DNA of 64,000 nt from an uncultured Rikenellaceae bacterium (GTDB lineage Bacteria > Bacteroidota > Bacteroidia > Bacteroidales > Rikenellaceae), in contig CALUND010000002.1 of the NCBI GenBank assembly GCA_944321925.1, positions 124,001 through 188,000 of the forward strand, in the 5' to 3' direction. The position numbers and the translations under genes are program-made. Of this stretch, positions 18,425 through 25,878 are shown one piece after another; the first letter of the stretch is position 1; the number at the start of each line of letters is the position of its first letter. The notes below the pieces were generated by a model. That model saw only the letters and a list, made by a program, of their open reading frames with translations. It ran no database searches and was not told the origin of the DNA.

Positions 18425-19714
18425 TTATTTTACGGTTATGAGATAGTAATTCTTTTTCCCCTTCTGTACGAGCAGATAGTGTCCGGCCAACAAATCGTTC
18501 GTCGTGACGGCGCGGAAAGGATCGGTCACCTTCTCCTTGTTGAGCGACACACCGCCGCCCTGCACCAGTTTTCGGGTCTCCCCCTTCGACGGGAAGACTG
18601 CTGCATGTTCCGTCACCAGATCGACGAACGGAACGCCCGCTTCGAGCAGCGATGCCGGCACTTCGAAATTCGGAACACCCTCGAACACCTGCAGAATGGT
18701 CTGTTCGTCGAGTCGGTGCAATGCCTCGGCCGTAGCCTGACCGAACAGGATCTCCGAAGCCTCTACCGCCTTACGCCACTCCTCTTCGGAATGGATCATG
18801 CAGGTGACCTCCTGCGCCAACCGCTTCTGCAGTTTTCTTTCGTGCGGAGCCGCCTCGTGCTCGGCGATGAGCGACTCTACCGTCTCGCGATCGAGCAGGG
18901 TAAATATCTTGATATAGCTCTTGGCATCTTCATCGCTCACATTGAGCCAGAACTGATAGAACTTGTAGGGAGAGGTGTAACGCGGATCGAGCCAGACATT
19001 GCCGCTCTCCGTTTTGCCGAATTTGGTTCCGTCCGCCTTCTTGATCAACTTGCAGGTCAATGCAAACGCCTCGCCGCCGAGTTTGCGACGAATCAATTCC
19101 GTGCCGGTAGTGATGTTGCCCCACTGATCGGAACCGCCGAGCTGGATCTTGCAACCCAACGTCTCATACAGATGGAGGAAGTCGTACCCCTGAACGAGCT
19201 GATAGGTAAATTCGGTAAAAGACATGCCATCGCCCTCGCCGCTGAACCGTTTCTTGACGGAGTCCTTGGCCATCATGTAGTTGACGGTAATCAGCTTGCC
19301 GATATCGCGGATGAAATCGAGAAACTTCATGTCTTTCATCCAGTCGTAGTTGTTGACCAACACGGCTGCGTTCGGAGCGTCCGACGTGAAGTCGAGCAAT
19401 TTGGAGAGCTGACGTTTGATCGCCTCCTGATTGTGGCGCAGCGTAGCCTCATCGAGCAGATTGCGTTCCTGAGATTTTCCCGAGGGGTCGCCGATCATGC
19501 CCGTAGCGCCGCCCACCAAGGCGACAGGACGATGTCCCGACTGTTGGAAATGCTTGAGGATCATTACCCCGACCAAGTGTCCGATATGGAGAGAATCGGC
19601 CGTCGGATCGATTCCCAGATAGGCCGTCGTCATCTCTTTGTCCAACTGCTCTTTCGTTCCGGGCATCATGTCGTGGATCATACCCCTCCACTCAAGTTCT
19701 TCTACAAAATTCAT
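18425..19714 (-). CDS. tyrS: Tyrosine--tRNA ligase
   Basis: 429 residues. Class I synthetase that charges tRNA-Tyr. HIGH is at 43-46 in [10 protein letters not shown], the tyrosine-binding segment reads [22 protein letters not shown] sits at about 193-200, and the KMSKS loop appears as KFGKT at 231-235. A C-terminal S4-like RNA-binding domain includes [15 protein letters not shown]. The start at 19714 is supported by a -7 box about 50 bp upstream. It is the first gene of a two-gene operon with asnA. Confidence 0.97.
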   Translation of the reverse strand: MNFVEELEWRGMIHDMMPGTKEQLDKEMTTAYLGIDPTADSLHIGHLVGVMILKHFQQSGHRPVALVGGATGMIGDPSGKSQERNLLDEATLRHNQEAIKRQLSKLLDFTSDAPNAAVLVNNYDWMKDMKFLDFIRDIGKLITVNYMMAKDSVKKRFSGEGDGMSFTEFTYQLVQGYDFLHLYETLGCKIQLGGSDQWGNITTGTELIRRKLGGEAFALTCKLIKKADGTKFGKTESGNVWLDPRYTSPYKFYQFWLNVSDEDAKSYIKIFTLLDRETVESLIAEHEAAPHERKLQKRLAQEVTCMIHSEEEWRKAVEASEILFGQATAEALHRLDEQTILQVFEGVPNFEVPASLLEAGVPFVDLVTEHAAVFPSKGETRKLVQGGGVSLNKEKVTDPFRAVTTNDLLAGHYLLVQKGKKNYYLITVK

Positions 19715-19762
19715 CGAATGATTCGTTATTTAATATATAAATAGGTTTCGATTTTCGGGGGA

Positions 19763-19770
19763 CAAAGGTA
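19763..19770 (-). promoter_or_regulatory. -7 box for tyrS-asnA
   Basis: The minus strand reads TACCTTTG, an exact TAnnTTTG match, in the 87-bp gap between dnaX and tyrS. No clear -33 element. Confidence 0.6.
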
Positions 19771-19801
19771 GCCATTTTTTCCCGAATCCGTTCTCCGTTC
19801 G

Positions 19802-21823
19802 TTATTCGATCTCCAGATCGAGCATCCGACGCAGATCGGTGACGACCGAATTCTGCTCCGTCAGGTAGCGGAGTTTATCCTCCGGACGGATCGGTTTCGC
19901 GGCTCCGAGCGTCTGATCCACCTCGACCTCCAGTTCGATCGAACCATTCACGCTGGCAACCGATGCCAACAGGGAAAGGACCTCGGTCCGGTTGCGCAAA
20001 ACCTCCTCCCGCAACGCCTCCGAGGCGACCCGAATCCGAACGGTATTTCCCTCCGTCCGCATCGTCTCGAAAACAACAGCAATCCGAGGACGCTCGGCAG
20101 CCAACGCCTTCAGAAACGGCTCACGGAATTTTTCGATCTTATCGGCACACTCCGGATCAACGACACGCTCGGCATCCTCTTCCTCCGGACCTTTTTCCGT
20201 CGTTTCCTCTTTCCCGCCCAAAATATCGGAAAGTGGACGGCCGGAGAGCGAAGAGAGCGGCGAAACAACCGATATTCTCTTCGGTTTCCCCTGATCGGGA
20301 ACTCCCGGTTTCGTCTCTGTCGGCATAGTCTCAGCGATCGGTGCCGCAACCGGTTTCGTCGCCGCAGACACGGTCTCAGCCATCGATACGGATTCCTCCC
20401 CTGCAGGCGCACGCTCTACTGCGATCGATACTGCAACCGGTTCCTCTGCCACAGGTTCCCCGTTGTTACGCCCTTGTCCCGAAGATTCACCGCCAGCGGC
20501 CACAGAAACAGCAACGTCCGATGCAGTCGACCGGACAGCGCCTGTCGGAACCGGATTGGTCGGGGTCAAATTACAGGAAGGTGTCGCCGGTGCGGCATGT
20601 CCGGACAAAGGTGCAGCATCCGATGCGACCGACCGGGCAGTACCTGTCGAAACCGGGTTGTGCGAAGAGGCGGTCTCCGTTTTATGCAAAGGGGGAAGCT
20701 CGTAGGTTACCTCGCCGTCACGGTTTTTTTTTTGACCGAGTCCGGCCAGCTTCATCAACCCCAGTTCAGCGAGCAGCCGTTGATTACCCGACGTGCGCAA
20801 CGAAGCATCGAGCCCCGTCAACAGTTCGATCGCCCCGAAGAGAAACTCCACGCTGCAACGGGCTGCCTGTTCGGAATAACGATCGGCCAGCGTGCCGGTA
20901 ACCTCCAGGAGCGACGCCGTACGGGCATTCTTGCAGACCAGCAGATCGCGCATGTGACCGTTGAGTCCGGAAAGGAAGATCTGAGCCGAAAAACCGCGTT
21001 GCAACACCCCGTCGAAAAGCAGCAATGCCGCCTGATAATCACCGGACAGCAGGGTATCCGTAGCGCTGAAATAGGTGTCGTAGTCGAGCACATTGAGCGA
21101 TGCGGCCACCTCCTTGAAATGGAGATCGTTGCCACAGAACGAAACGGCCTTGTCGAACATGGAGAGAGCATCGCGCATACCGCCGTCGGCCTTGCGGGCG
21201 ATGAGATTGAGGGATTCATCGTCGTAAGTCACCCCCTCTTCGGCCGCGATATGCTTCATGTAACCGACGCTGTCCTCGATGCGGATCCGGTTGAAATCGA
21301 AAATCTGACAACGGGAGAGAATCGTCGGGATGATCTTGTGCTTTTCCGTGGTCGCCAAAATGAATATGGCATGCGCAGGGGGCTCTTCGAGCGTTTTGAG
21401 AAAGGCGTTGAAGGCGGCCGCAGAGAGCATGTGAACCTCATCGATGATGTAGACGCTGTAGCGACCTACCTGCGGGGGAATACGTACCTGATCGGTGAGG
21501 TTTCGGATGTCGTCCACCGAATTATTCGAAGCCGCATCCAGTTCGTGGATATTGAAACTGCGTCCTTCGTTGAAACTGCGACACGATTCACAGGCGTTGC
21601 AGGCCTCTCCCCCCTCCTGCGGGTTCATGCAATTGATCGCCTTGGCAAAGATACGGGCGCATGTCGTTTTACCTACGCCGCGCGGACCGCAAAACAGATA
21701 GGCATGAGCCAGCTGTCCGCGACTGATGGCATTTCGAAGCGTCGAAGTGATATGTTGTTGTCCGACCACCGACCGAAACGTGGCTGGACGATATTTACGA
21801 GCCGATACGATAAAATTTTCCAT
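19802..21823 (-). CDS. dnaX: DNA polymerase III subunit gamma/tau
   Basis: 673 residues. Clamp-loader ATPase. Walker A GPRGVGKT at 46-53; zinc cysteines at 65, 75, 78 and 81; Walker B and DEAH-like motif in YIIDEVHMLS; sensor 1 in ATTEKHKIIPTI. Domains II-III run to about residue 360. A low-complexity Ala/Pro/Glu/Thr linker (about 370-540) with an internal duplication follows, then a C-terminal tau domain. At codons 364-367 the mRNA has ten consecutive A residues (see separate entry), so a short gamma form is likely. It has its own perfect promoter and reads away from the small-RNA region. Confidence 0.97.
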   Translation of the reverse strand: MENFIVSARKYRPATFRSVVGQQHITSTLRNAISRGQLAHAYLFCGPRGVGKTTCARIFAKAINCMNPQEGGEACNACESCRSFNEGRSFNIHELDAASNNSVDDIRNLTDQVRIPPQVGRYSVYIIDEVHMLSAAAFNAFLKTLEEPPAHAIFILATTEKHKIIPTILSRCQIFDFNRIRIEDSVGYMKHIAAEEGVTYDDESLNLIARKADGGMRDALSMFDKAVSFCGNDLHFKEVAASLNVLDYDTYFSATDTLLSGDYQAALLLFDGVLQRGFSAQIFLSGLNGHMRDLLVCKNARTASLLEVTGTLADRYSEQAARCSVEFLFGAIELLTGLDASLRTSGNQRLLAELGLMKLAGLGQKKNRDGEVTYELPPLHKTETASSHNPVSTGTARSVASDAAPLSGHAAPATPSCNLTPTNPVPTGAVRSTASDVAVSVAAGGESSGQGRNNGEPVAEEPVAVSIAVERAPAGEESVSMAETVSAATKPVAAPIAETMPTETKPGVPDQGKPKRISVVSPLSSLSGRPLSDILGGKEETTEKGPEEEDAERVVDPECADKIEKFREPFLKALAAERPRIAVVFETMRTEGNTVRIRVASEALREEVLRNRTEVLSLLASVASVNGSIELEVEVDQTLGAAKPIRPEDKLRYLTEQNSVVTDLRRMLDLEIE
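20724..20733 (-). other. A10 slippage tract inside dnaX
   Basis: The mRNA reads GGU C, ten A, CCG UGA C. In frame it encodes Gly-Gln364-Lys-Lys-Asn-Arg. One extra A gives Gln-Lys-Lys-Lys-Pro then UGA (368 residues); one A fewer gives eight new codons ending at UAA (about 371 residues). Either slip yields a protein ending right after domain III, the expected gamma form. Thermus dnaX makes gamma by slippage on an A9 run, and E. coli by frameshifting. Confidence 0.75.
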
Positions 21824-21842
21824 AGATTCAATTACCCAACGA

Positions 21843-21874
21843 CAAACTTACGCATTTTTCGCCAACCCCGCAAA
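21843..21874 (-). promoter_or_regulatory. dnaX promoter
   Basis: On the minus strand TTTG (21874-21871), a 20-bp spacer and TAAGTTTG (21850-21843) match the Bacteroidetes consensus exactly, 20 bp upstream of the dnaX start. Confidence 0.85.
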
Positions 21875-21937
21875 AAGCTGCAAAACAAAGCAGTTATTAA
21901 ATTAATTTAATTTTTTCTTAAATTTTTTTAATAAATA

Positions 21938-21969
21938 TTTGTACGATCCAAATTTTGGTCCTATATTTG
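21938..21969 (+). promoter_or_regulatory. Promoter of small-RNA unit 1
   Basis: TTTG at 21938-21941, 20-bp spacer, TATATTTG at 21962-21969: exact consensus, followed about 7 bp later by the conserved RNA-like block. Confidence 0.75.
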
Positions 21970-21975
21970 TGTCAT

Positions 21976-22066
21976 GAAATTCCAGGTTTCATAAAGGTTA
22001 GTAGTTTTAGGTTAGTGGAGGAAATCGAGGCGAGCGCCCTGCTCTGGCTTCGATTTTCTGTTTTTA
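21976..22066 (+). ncRNA. Candidate small RNA, copy 1
   Basis: About 90 nt from the predicted start to a hairpin and T-tract. It begins GAAATTCCAGGTTTCATAAA, contains two GGTTAGT repeats, and ends with a bulged hairpin: GAAATCGAGGC (22021-22031) pairs with GCTTCGATTTTC (22047-22058), capped by GAGC-GCCCT-GCTC, then TGTTTTTA. Its body is nearly identical to copy 2, while the capping stem differs by paired changes, which argues for a selected structure. Family and function not recognised; expression unverified. Confidence 0.6.
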
Positions 22067-22236
22067 TAGCGCCCGGAAAAAATTACAAAGGCCAAAAAAC
22101 TTCCGATCAGGCAAAAAGCAGCTCGCCGTGCCGATTATCCGCCAAAAGCACGAAACCGCGCAAAGAACATAAAACACAATTAATCAGTAATTTAGCAGCG
22201 AATTAAACGGACCTTTCAGACGACTATTTTAAGTTT
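22067..22236. other. Spacer between the two small-RNA units
   Basis: About 170 bp unlike the flanking repeats. No gene, promoter or terminator recognised. Confidence 0.5.
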
Positions 22237-22269
22237 TTTTAATTTTTTCTTAAATTTTTTTAATAAACA

Positions 22270-22301
22270 TTTGCACAATTCGAAATTTGGCCCTACATTT
22301 G
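22270..22301 (+). promoter_or_regulatory. Promoter of small-RNA unit 2
   Basis: TTTG at 22270-22273, 20-bp spacer, TACATTTG at 22294-22301: exact consensus, and same spacing as unit 1 although the spacer sequence differs. The upstream T-rich block is also duplicated (from about 21906 and 22237). Confidence 0.75.
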
Positions 22302-22306
22302 CACCT

Positions 22307-22396
22307 GAAATTCCAAGTTTCATAAAGGTTAGTAGTTTTAGGTTAGTGGAGGAAATCGAGGCGGGCAGCAGCCCGGACTTCGATTTTCTTGTTTTT
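22307..22396 (+). ncRNA. Candidate small RNA, copy 2
   Basis: About 90 nt. The body from GAAATTCCA to GAGGAAATCGAGG differs from copy 1 by a single base. The terminal hairpin keeps the outer stem (22352-22361 with 22378-22388, same bulged T) but its cap is CGGGC-AGCA-GCCCG instead of GAGC-GCCCT-GCTC. TTGTTTTTA follows. No open frame with a plausible start is preserved in both copies. Confidence 0.6.
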
Positions 22397-22496
22397 AGGC
22401 CCATCCATTCGCACGGACCGGGAGAAAGGCACCCCCTCCGACCCATGCAGCAACATTCGGATTGCCTGCAGATTCTTCAAACAAGTCAGGAAAACT

Positions 22497-22564
22497 ATTG
22501 ATCGCCTTGGCAAAGATGCGGGCGCATGTCGTTTTACCTACGCCGCGCGGACCGCAAAACAGAT
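22497..22564. repeat. Displaced copy of a dnaX fragment
   Basis: 68 bp identical, apart from one base (G at 22518), to 21632-21699, the part of dnaX encoding the Walker A region. It is in direct orientation and has no dnaX sequence on either side, so it is a non-coding scar. A plus-strand transcript through it would be antisense to dnaX mRNA. Confidence 0.88.
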
Positions 22565-22845
22565 TAGGTCTTCTCTCTCAACCGGACAAAGTGCTTCTCC
22601 TGACCAGTCCGATCGCAACCGCATCGGGATCCATCCGATCCAAAGACATTTTCCCTCCGCCCATTGGGAAGCACCACTCTCCGATTCTCCGATGCAAAAG
22701 ATCTCCGGTCATCCCCTCGAAAGTGCAACAAAAAAAGTCACAGCGCCCCGCACCTCATTCCAAACCATCAGACCCAGCTCCGTCTCATCACACGAAATCC
22801 GACATTTTTCACCGCCGGTCCGTTGCAGGTTCCGACTCCGTTCGT
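22565..22845. other. Intergenic region upstream of tdk
   Basis: About 280 bp. Frames that extend the tdk frame upstream (to 22389) run through the dnaX fragment and are not credible coding sequence. Nothing else recognised. Confidence 0.5.
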
Positions 22846-22853
22846 TATCTTTG
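22823..22853 (+). promoter_or_regulatory. tdk promoter
   Basis: TTG at 22823-22825, 20-bp spacer, TATCTTTG at 22846-22853, ending 24 bp before the tdk ATG. Only the -33 element is imperfect. Confidence 0.7.
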
Positions 22854-22877
22854 TTGTTCCATAAGAACAGCGTCACC

Positions 22878-23498
22878 ATGTTTACGGAAGACACCCTTTC
22901 CTACGAAAATCGCTCCACGCTCCGCACTTCCGAGGGAAGCCGCACCAACACAGGTTGGATAGAGGTAATCTGCGGATCGATGTTTTCGGGCAAAACCGAA
23001 GAGCTGATCCGACGACTCAAACGAGCCCAATTCGCCCACTTGAAAGTAGAAATTTTCAAGCCCTCCATCGATGTGCGCTATTCGGAGGAGGATGTGGTCT
23101 CCCACGACTCCAATGCCATCCGCTCCACCCCGGTCGAATCGCCCGGCAACATTCTGCTCCTCTCCAGCGACGTCGACGTGGTGGGAATCGACGAAGCGCA
23201 ATTCTTCGATCAAAGCCTCGTGGAGGTCTGCCGCAAGTTGGCCGACAGCGGCATACGGGTGATCGTGGCCGGTCTCGACATGGACTATACGGGCAAGCCG
23301 TTCGGCCCGATGCCCGACCTTATGGCCACGGCAGAGTATGTGACGAAGGTACATGCCATCTGTGTCCGTTGCGGCAACCTCGCCCAACATTCGCACCGCC
23401 TCACCGGCGACGAACATCTGGTCATGTTGGGCGAAACCGACACCTACGAACCGCTCTGCCGCCATTGCTTCAACGAAGCGATCCGGAACCGCAAATAA
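22878..23498 (+). CDS. tdk: Thymidine kinase
   Basis: 206 residues from ATG 22878, chosen because the promoter lies just upstream and the longer frame is spurious. Type II TK1-like enzyme that phosphorylates thymidine for DNA synthesis. P-loop [11 protein letters not shown], Walker B-like [11 protein letters not shown], lasso-region [15 protein letters not shown], and structural zinc cysteines in CVRCG and CRHCF. It immediately precedes the histidine operon promoter and is probably monocistronic. Confidence 0.96.
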   Translation: MFTEDTLSYENRSTLRTSEGSRTNTGWIEVICGSMFSGKTEELIRRLKRAQFAHLKVEIFKPSIDVRYSEEDVVSHDSNAIRSTPVESPGNILLLSSDVDVVGIDEAQFFDQSLVEVCRKLADSGIRVIVAGLDMDYTGKPFGPMPDLMATAEYVTKVHAICVRCGNLAQHSHRLTGDEHLVMLGETDTYEPLCRHCFNEAIRNRK

Positions 23499-23514
23499 AA
23501 AAACCGGAACTACT

Positions 23515-23545
23515 TTTGTTTTTTCGCTTTTTATCGTTACATTTG
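23515..23545 (+). promoter_or_regulatory. Histidine operon promoter
   Basis: TTTG at 23515-23518, 19-bp spacer, TACATTTG at 23538-23545: exact match to both elements, 26 bp ahead of the leader peptide. Confidence 0.88.
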
Positions 23546-23571
23546 CAACGTGAAATGAGACTTATCGACAA

Positions 23572-23616
23572 ATGAAAAAATTTTACAACGCGCACCATCA
23601 TCACCATATCTCGTGA
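23572..23616 (+). CDS. hisL: Histidine operon leader peptide
   Basis: A 14-codon frame encoding MKKFYNAHHHHHIS, with five consecutive His codons, directly after the his promoter and before overlapping RNA hairpins and hisG. A ribosome translating it senses charged tRNA-His: when histidine is short it stalls at the His run and lets the antiterminator form. It is a regulatory peptide with no expected function of its own. It is too short for ordinary gene calling. Confidence 0.93.
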   Translation: MKKFYNAHHHHHIS

Positions 23617-23682
23617 GAGGTAGGGTAGGTTCGTGCCGTTGCTGCAATAAAAGAAGGCTTACCCGAAAGGTGGGCCTTTTTT
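23603..23682 (+). promoter_or_regulatory. Histidine transcription attenuator
   Basis: Three competing helices are visible. 1:2 is ACCATATCTC (23603-23612) with GAGGTAGGGT (23617-23626), loop GTGA, one mismatch; it overlaps the last His codons and the leader stop. 2:3, the antiterminator, is GGGTAGGTT (23623-23631) with GGCTTACCC (23656-23664), allowing G-U pairs. 3:4 is the terminator at 23654-23678. Ribosome stalling on His codons would free region 2 to pair with region 3; completing the leader permits 1:2 and termination. Confidence 0.88.
23654..23682 (+). terminator. Attenuator terminator hairpin
   Basis: AAGGCTTACC, loop CGAAA, GGTGGGCCTT (10 bp with two G-U pairs), then TTTT. It ends 43 bp before hisG. 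Confidence 0.9.
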
Positions 23683-23725
23683 CATATACTCCGAACAAAG
23701 AATTAAAAATAACAGATAAAAAATT

Positions 23726-24577
23726 ATGATCAGAATCGCCATTCAAGCCAAAGGCCGGCTGAACGAACAGAGCGTCGAACTGCTCCGGGAAGCGGGCGTC
23801 AACATCGACGAAAACAAACGGAAATTTCTTACCCGTTCGGCAGATTTTCCACTCGAGGTGCTCTATCTGCGCGACGACGACATCCCGCAGGCCGTAGCCA
23901 TGGGGGTTGCCGACCTCGGAATCGTCGGATTCAACGAGGTAGAAGAGCGCGGATTCGAAGTAGAGATCGCACAGAAACTCGGATTCGGAGCCTGCCGCAT
24001 CTCGCTCGCCATTCCGAAAGCGGAAGAATACAACTCCCCCGCCTGGTTCAACGGAAAAAGAATCGCCACCTCCTACCCCAAAATTCTCGCCCGCTACTGC
24101 GAGCAGAACGGCATACGGGCCGAGATCCACGAGATCGCCGGATCGGTAGAGATCGCCCCGGCAGTAGGAATGGCCGACGCCATCTTCGATATCGTTTCGT
24201 CGGGCGGAACACTCGTTTCGAACGGGTTGAAAGAGGTGGAGAAGGTACTCTTTTCGGAAGCGGTGCTGATCGCCAACCCCGCACTCGAAGCCGAAAAACG
24301 GGCCCTGCTCGAACAGCTCATGTTCCGTTTCGAGGCGGTAATCGACAGCCGCGGACTGAAATACCTCGTCATGAACCTTCCGGAAGAGAAGGTGGAGAAC
24401 GCCGTTGCGATCCTTCCGGCCATGCGTAGCCCGACCGTATTGCCGCTCGCCCAGAAAGGGTGGTGCTCGCTCCACTCCGTAGTGAACGAGCGGGAACTGT
24501 GGGATAAAATCGAACAACTCAAAAAGATCGGAGCGGAAGACATTCTGGTGCTCGCGCTCGAAAAAATCGTCCGCTAA
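23726..24577 (+). CDS. hisG: ATP phosphoribosyltransferase (long form)
   Basis: 283 residues. First step of histidine synthesis: ATP plus PRPP gives phosphoribosyl-ATP. MIRIAIQAKGRLNEQSVELL opens the catalytic domain; the PRPP loop lies in EIAPAVGMADAIFDIVSSGG (about 140-160). A C-terminal ACT-like regulatory domain (about 210-283, SPTVLPLAQKGWCSLHSVV) marks the long, histidine-inhibited form that needs no HisZ. First structural gene after the attenuator; only 2 bp separate it from hisD. Confidence 0.97.
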   Translation: MIRIAIQAKGRLNEQSVELLREAGVNIDENKRKFLTRSADFPLEVLYLRDDDIPQAVAMGVADLGIVGFNEVEERGFEVEIAQKLGFGACRISLAIPKAEEYNSPAWFNGKRIATSYPKILARYCEQNGIRAEIHEIAGSVEIAPAVGMADAIFDIVSSGGTLVSNGLKEVEKVLFSEAVLIANPALEAEKRALLEQLMFRFEAVIDSRGLKYLVMNLPEEKVENAVAILPAMRSPTVLPLAQKGWCSLHSVVNERELWDKIEQLKKIGAEDILVLALEKIVR

Positions 24578-24579
24578 CC

Positions 24580-25878
24580 ATGATACGCACCCTATTACGT
24601 CCCGATCGAAACACGTGGCCCGCACTCACAGCCCGGGCCAACTTTTCCGATGCCGAAATCGCTTCGCGCGTAGAGGCGATTCTGGCACGCGTAAAGGAGG
24701 AGGGCGACCGGGCCCTGAAGGAGCTGACCGCCCAAATCGACGGTGTCCAGCTCGACAGACTCGAAATTACGGCCGAAGAGATCGCCGAAGCGAAACAGTC
24801 GCTTCCCGACACTTTGTTGTCGGCCATGGAACAGGCGGCACAGAACATCCGCGCGTTCCACACGGCTCAACGCAGTTCGGGCATCGACATGCAGACGATG
24901 CCGGGAGTCCGTTGCGTGCAGCGGGCTGTCCCGATCCGCCGCGTAGGTCTTTACGTACCCGGAGGCAGTGCCCCGCTTTTTTCGACCGTACTGATGCTGG
25001 CCATCCCCGCGAAGGTGGCGGGATGTCCGGAGGTCGTACTCTGCACCCCTCCGGGCAAAGCGGGCAGAGTGGCTCCCGAAGTACTCGCCGCAGCCGCGAT
25101 TTGCGGTATCGACCGGATTTTCCGTGTGGGCGGAGCCCAAGCCATCGCCGCCATGGGTTACGGCACGGAGAGCGTACCGAAAGTCGACAAGATCTTCGGA
25201 CCGGGCAATCGCTATGTCACCAAGGCCAAACAACGGCTCAGTGTGGCCGATGTCGCCATCGATATGCCGGCCGGGCCTTCGGAGGTGATGGTATTGGCCG
25301 ATGAGACGGCCCTGCCGACTCTGGTCGCCTCCGATCTGCTCTCCCAGGCCGAACACGGTCCCGACAGCCAGGCAATCCTGGTCTGCACCTCGGAAGAGTT
25401 CGCCCGGCAAACCGACGAGGAGGTCGCCCGGCAACTCGCCCTCCTGCCACGGAACGCCATTGCAGAGAAGGCTTTGGCAAACAGCCGGATCGTCGTGCTG
25501 CGCAGCCGGGAGGAGATGATCGACTTCGCCAACCTCTACGCCGCGGAGCACCTGATCATCTCGCTGTACGATCCGTGGGAAGCAGCCGACAAGATCACGG
25601 CCGCCGGCAGCATCTTCATCGGCAACTACTCGCCCGAAAGCGCCGGCGATTACGCCTCGGGGACAAACCACACCCTGCCCACTTCGGGATGGGCCCGCGC
25701 CTTCAGCGGAGTAAACCTCGACAGTTTCACCCGCAAGATCACCTACCAGGAACTCTCGCCCGAAGGCCTCGAAAGTCTGAGCGGCGTCATCACCGCCATG
25801 GCCCGGGCCGAAGGGCTCGAAGCCCATGCCCAAGCGGTGGTTCTGCGTCTGGAACAGCTTAAAAATGCAACACGATGA
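24580..25878 (+). CDS. hisD: Histidinol dehydrogenase
   Basis: 432 residues. Oxidises histidinol to histidine in two NAD-dependent steps, the last reactions of the pathway. Family motifs: VGLYVPGGSAPLFSTVLML, VGGAQAIAAMGYGTESVPKV, GPGNRYVTKAKQ, DMPAGPSEVMVLAD, SQAEHGPDSQAILV with the zinc/catalytic residues, NYSPESAGDYASGTNHTLPT and the C-terminal zinc ligands near EGLEAHAQAV. It overlaps hisC by 4 bp (ATGA). Confidence 0.98.
   Translation: MIRTLLRPDRNTWPALTARANFSDAEIASRVEAILARVKEEGDRALKELTAQIDGVQLDRLEITAEEIAEAKQSLPDTLLSAMEQAAQNIRAFHTAQRSSGIDMQTMPGVRCVQRAVPIRRVGLYVPGGSAPLFSTVLMLAIPAKVAGCPEVVLCTPPGKAGRVAPEVLAAAAICGIDRIFRVGGAQAIAAMGYGTESVPKVDKIFGPGNRYVTKAKQRLSVADVAIDMPAGPSEVMVLADETALPTLVASDLLSQAEHGPDSQAILVCTSEEFARQTDEEVARQLALLPRNAIAEKALANSRIVVLRSREEMIDFANLYAAEHLIISLYDPWEAADKITAAGSIFIGNYSPESAGDYASGTNHTLPTSGWARAFSGVNLDSFTRKITYQELSPEGLESLSGVITAMARAEGLEAHAQAVVLRLEQLKNATR

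Noticed and set aside
21955..22501. Two short frames sharing an [18 protein letters not shown] segment in the small-RNA units
   Set aside because: The shared residues simply follow from the duplicated DNA; starts are not conserved and fall inside promoter elements, and the frames run through terminator hairpins.
22389..22877. N-terminal extension of thymidine kinase
   Set aside because: The frame happens to stay open, but it passes through the small-RNA terminator, the dnaX fragment and the tdk promoter.
23572..23616. Five His codons as a cloning-tag artefact
   Set aside because: The run sits in a natural leader with promoter, competing hairpins and hisG directly downstream.
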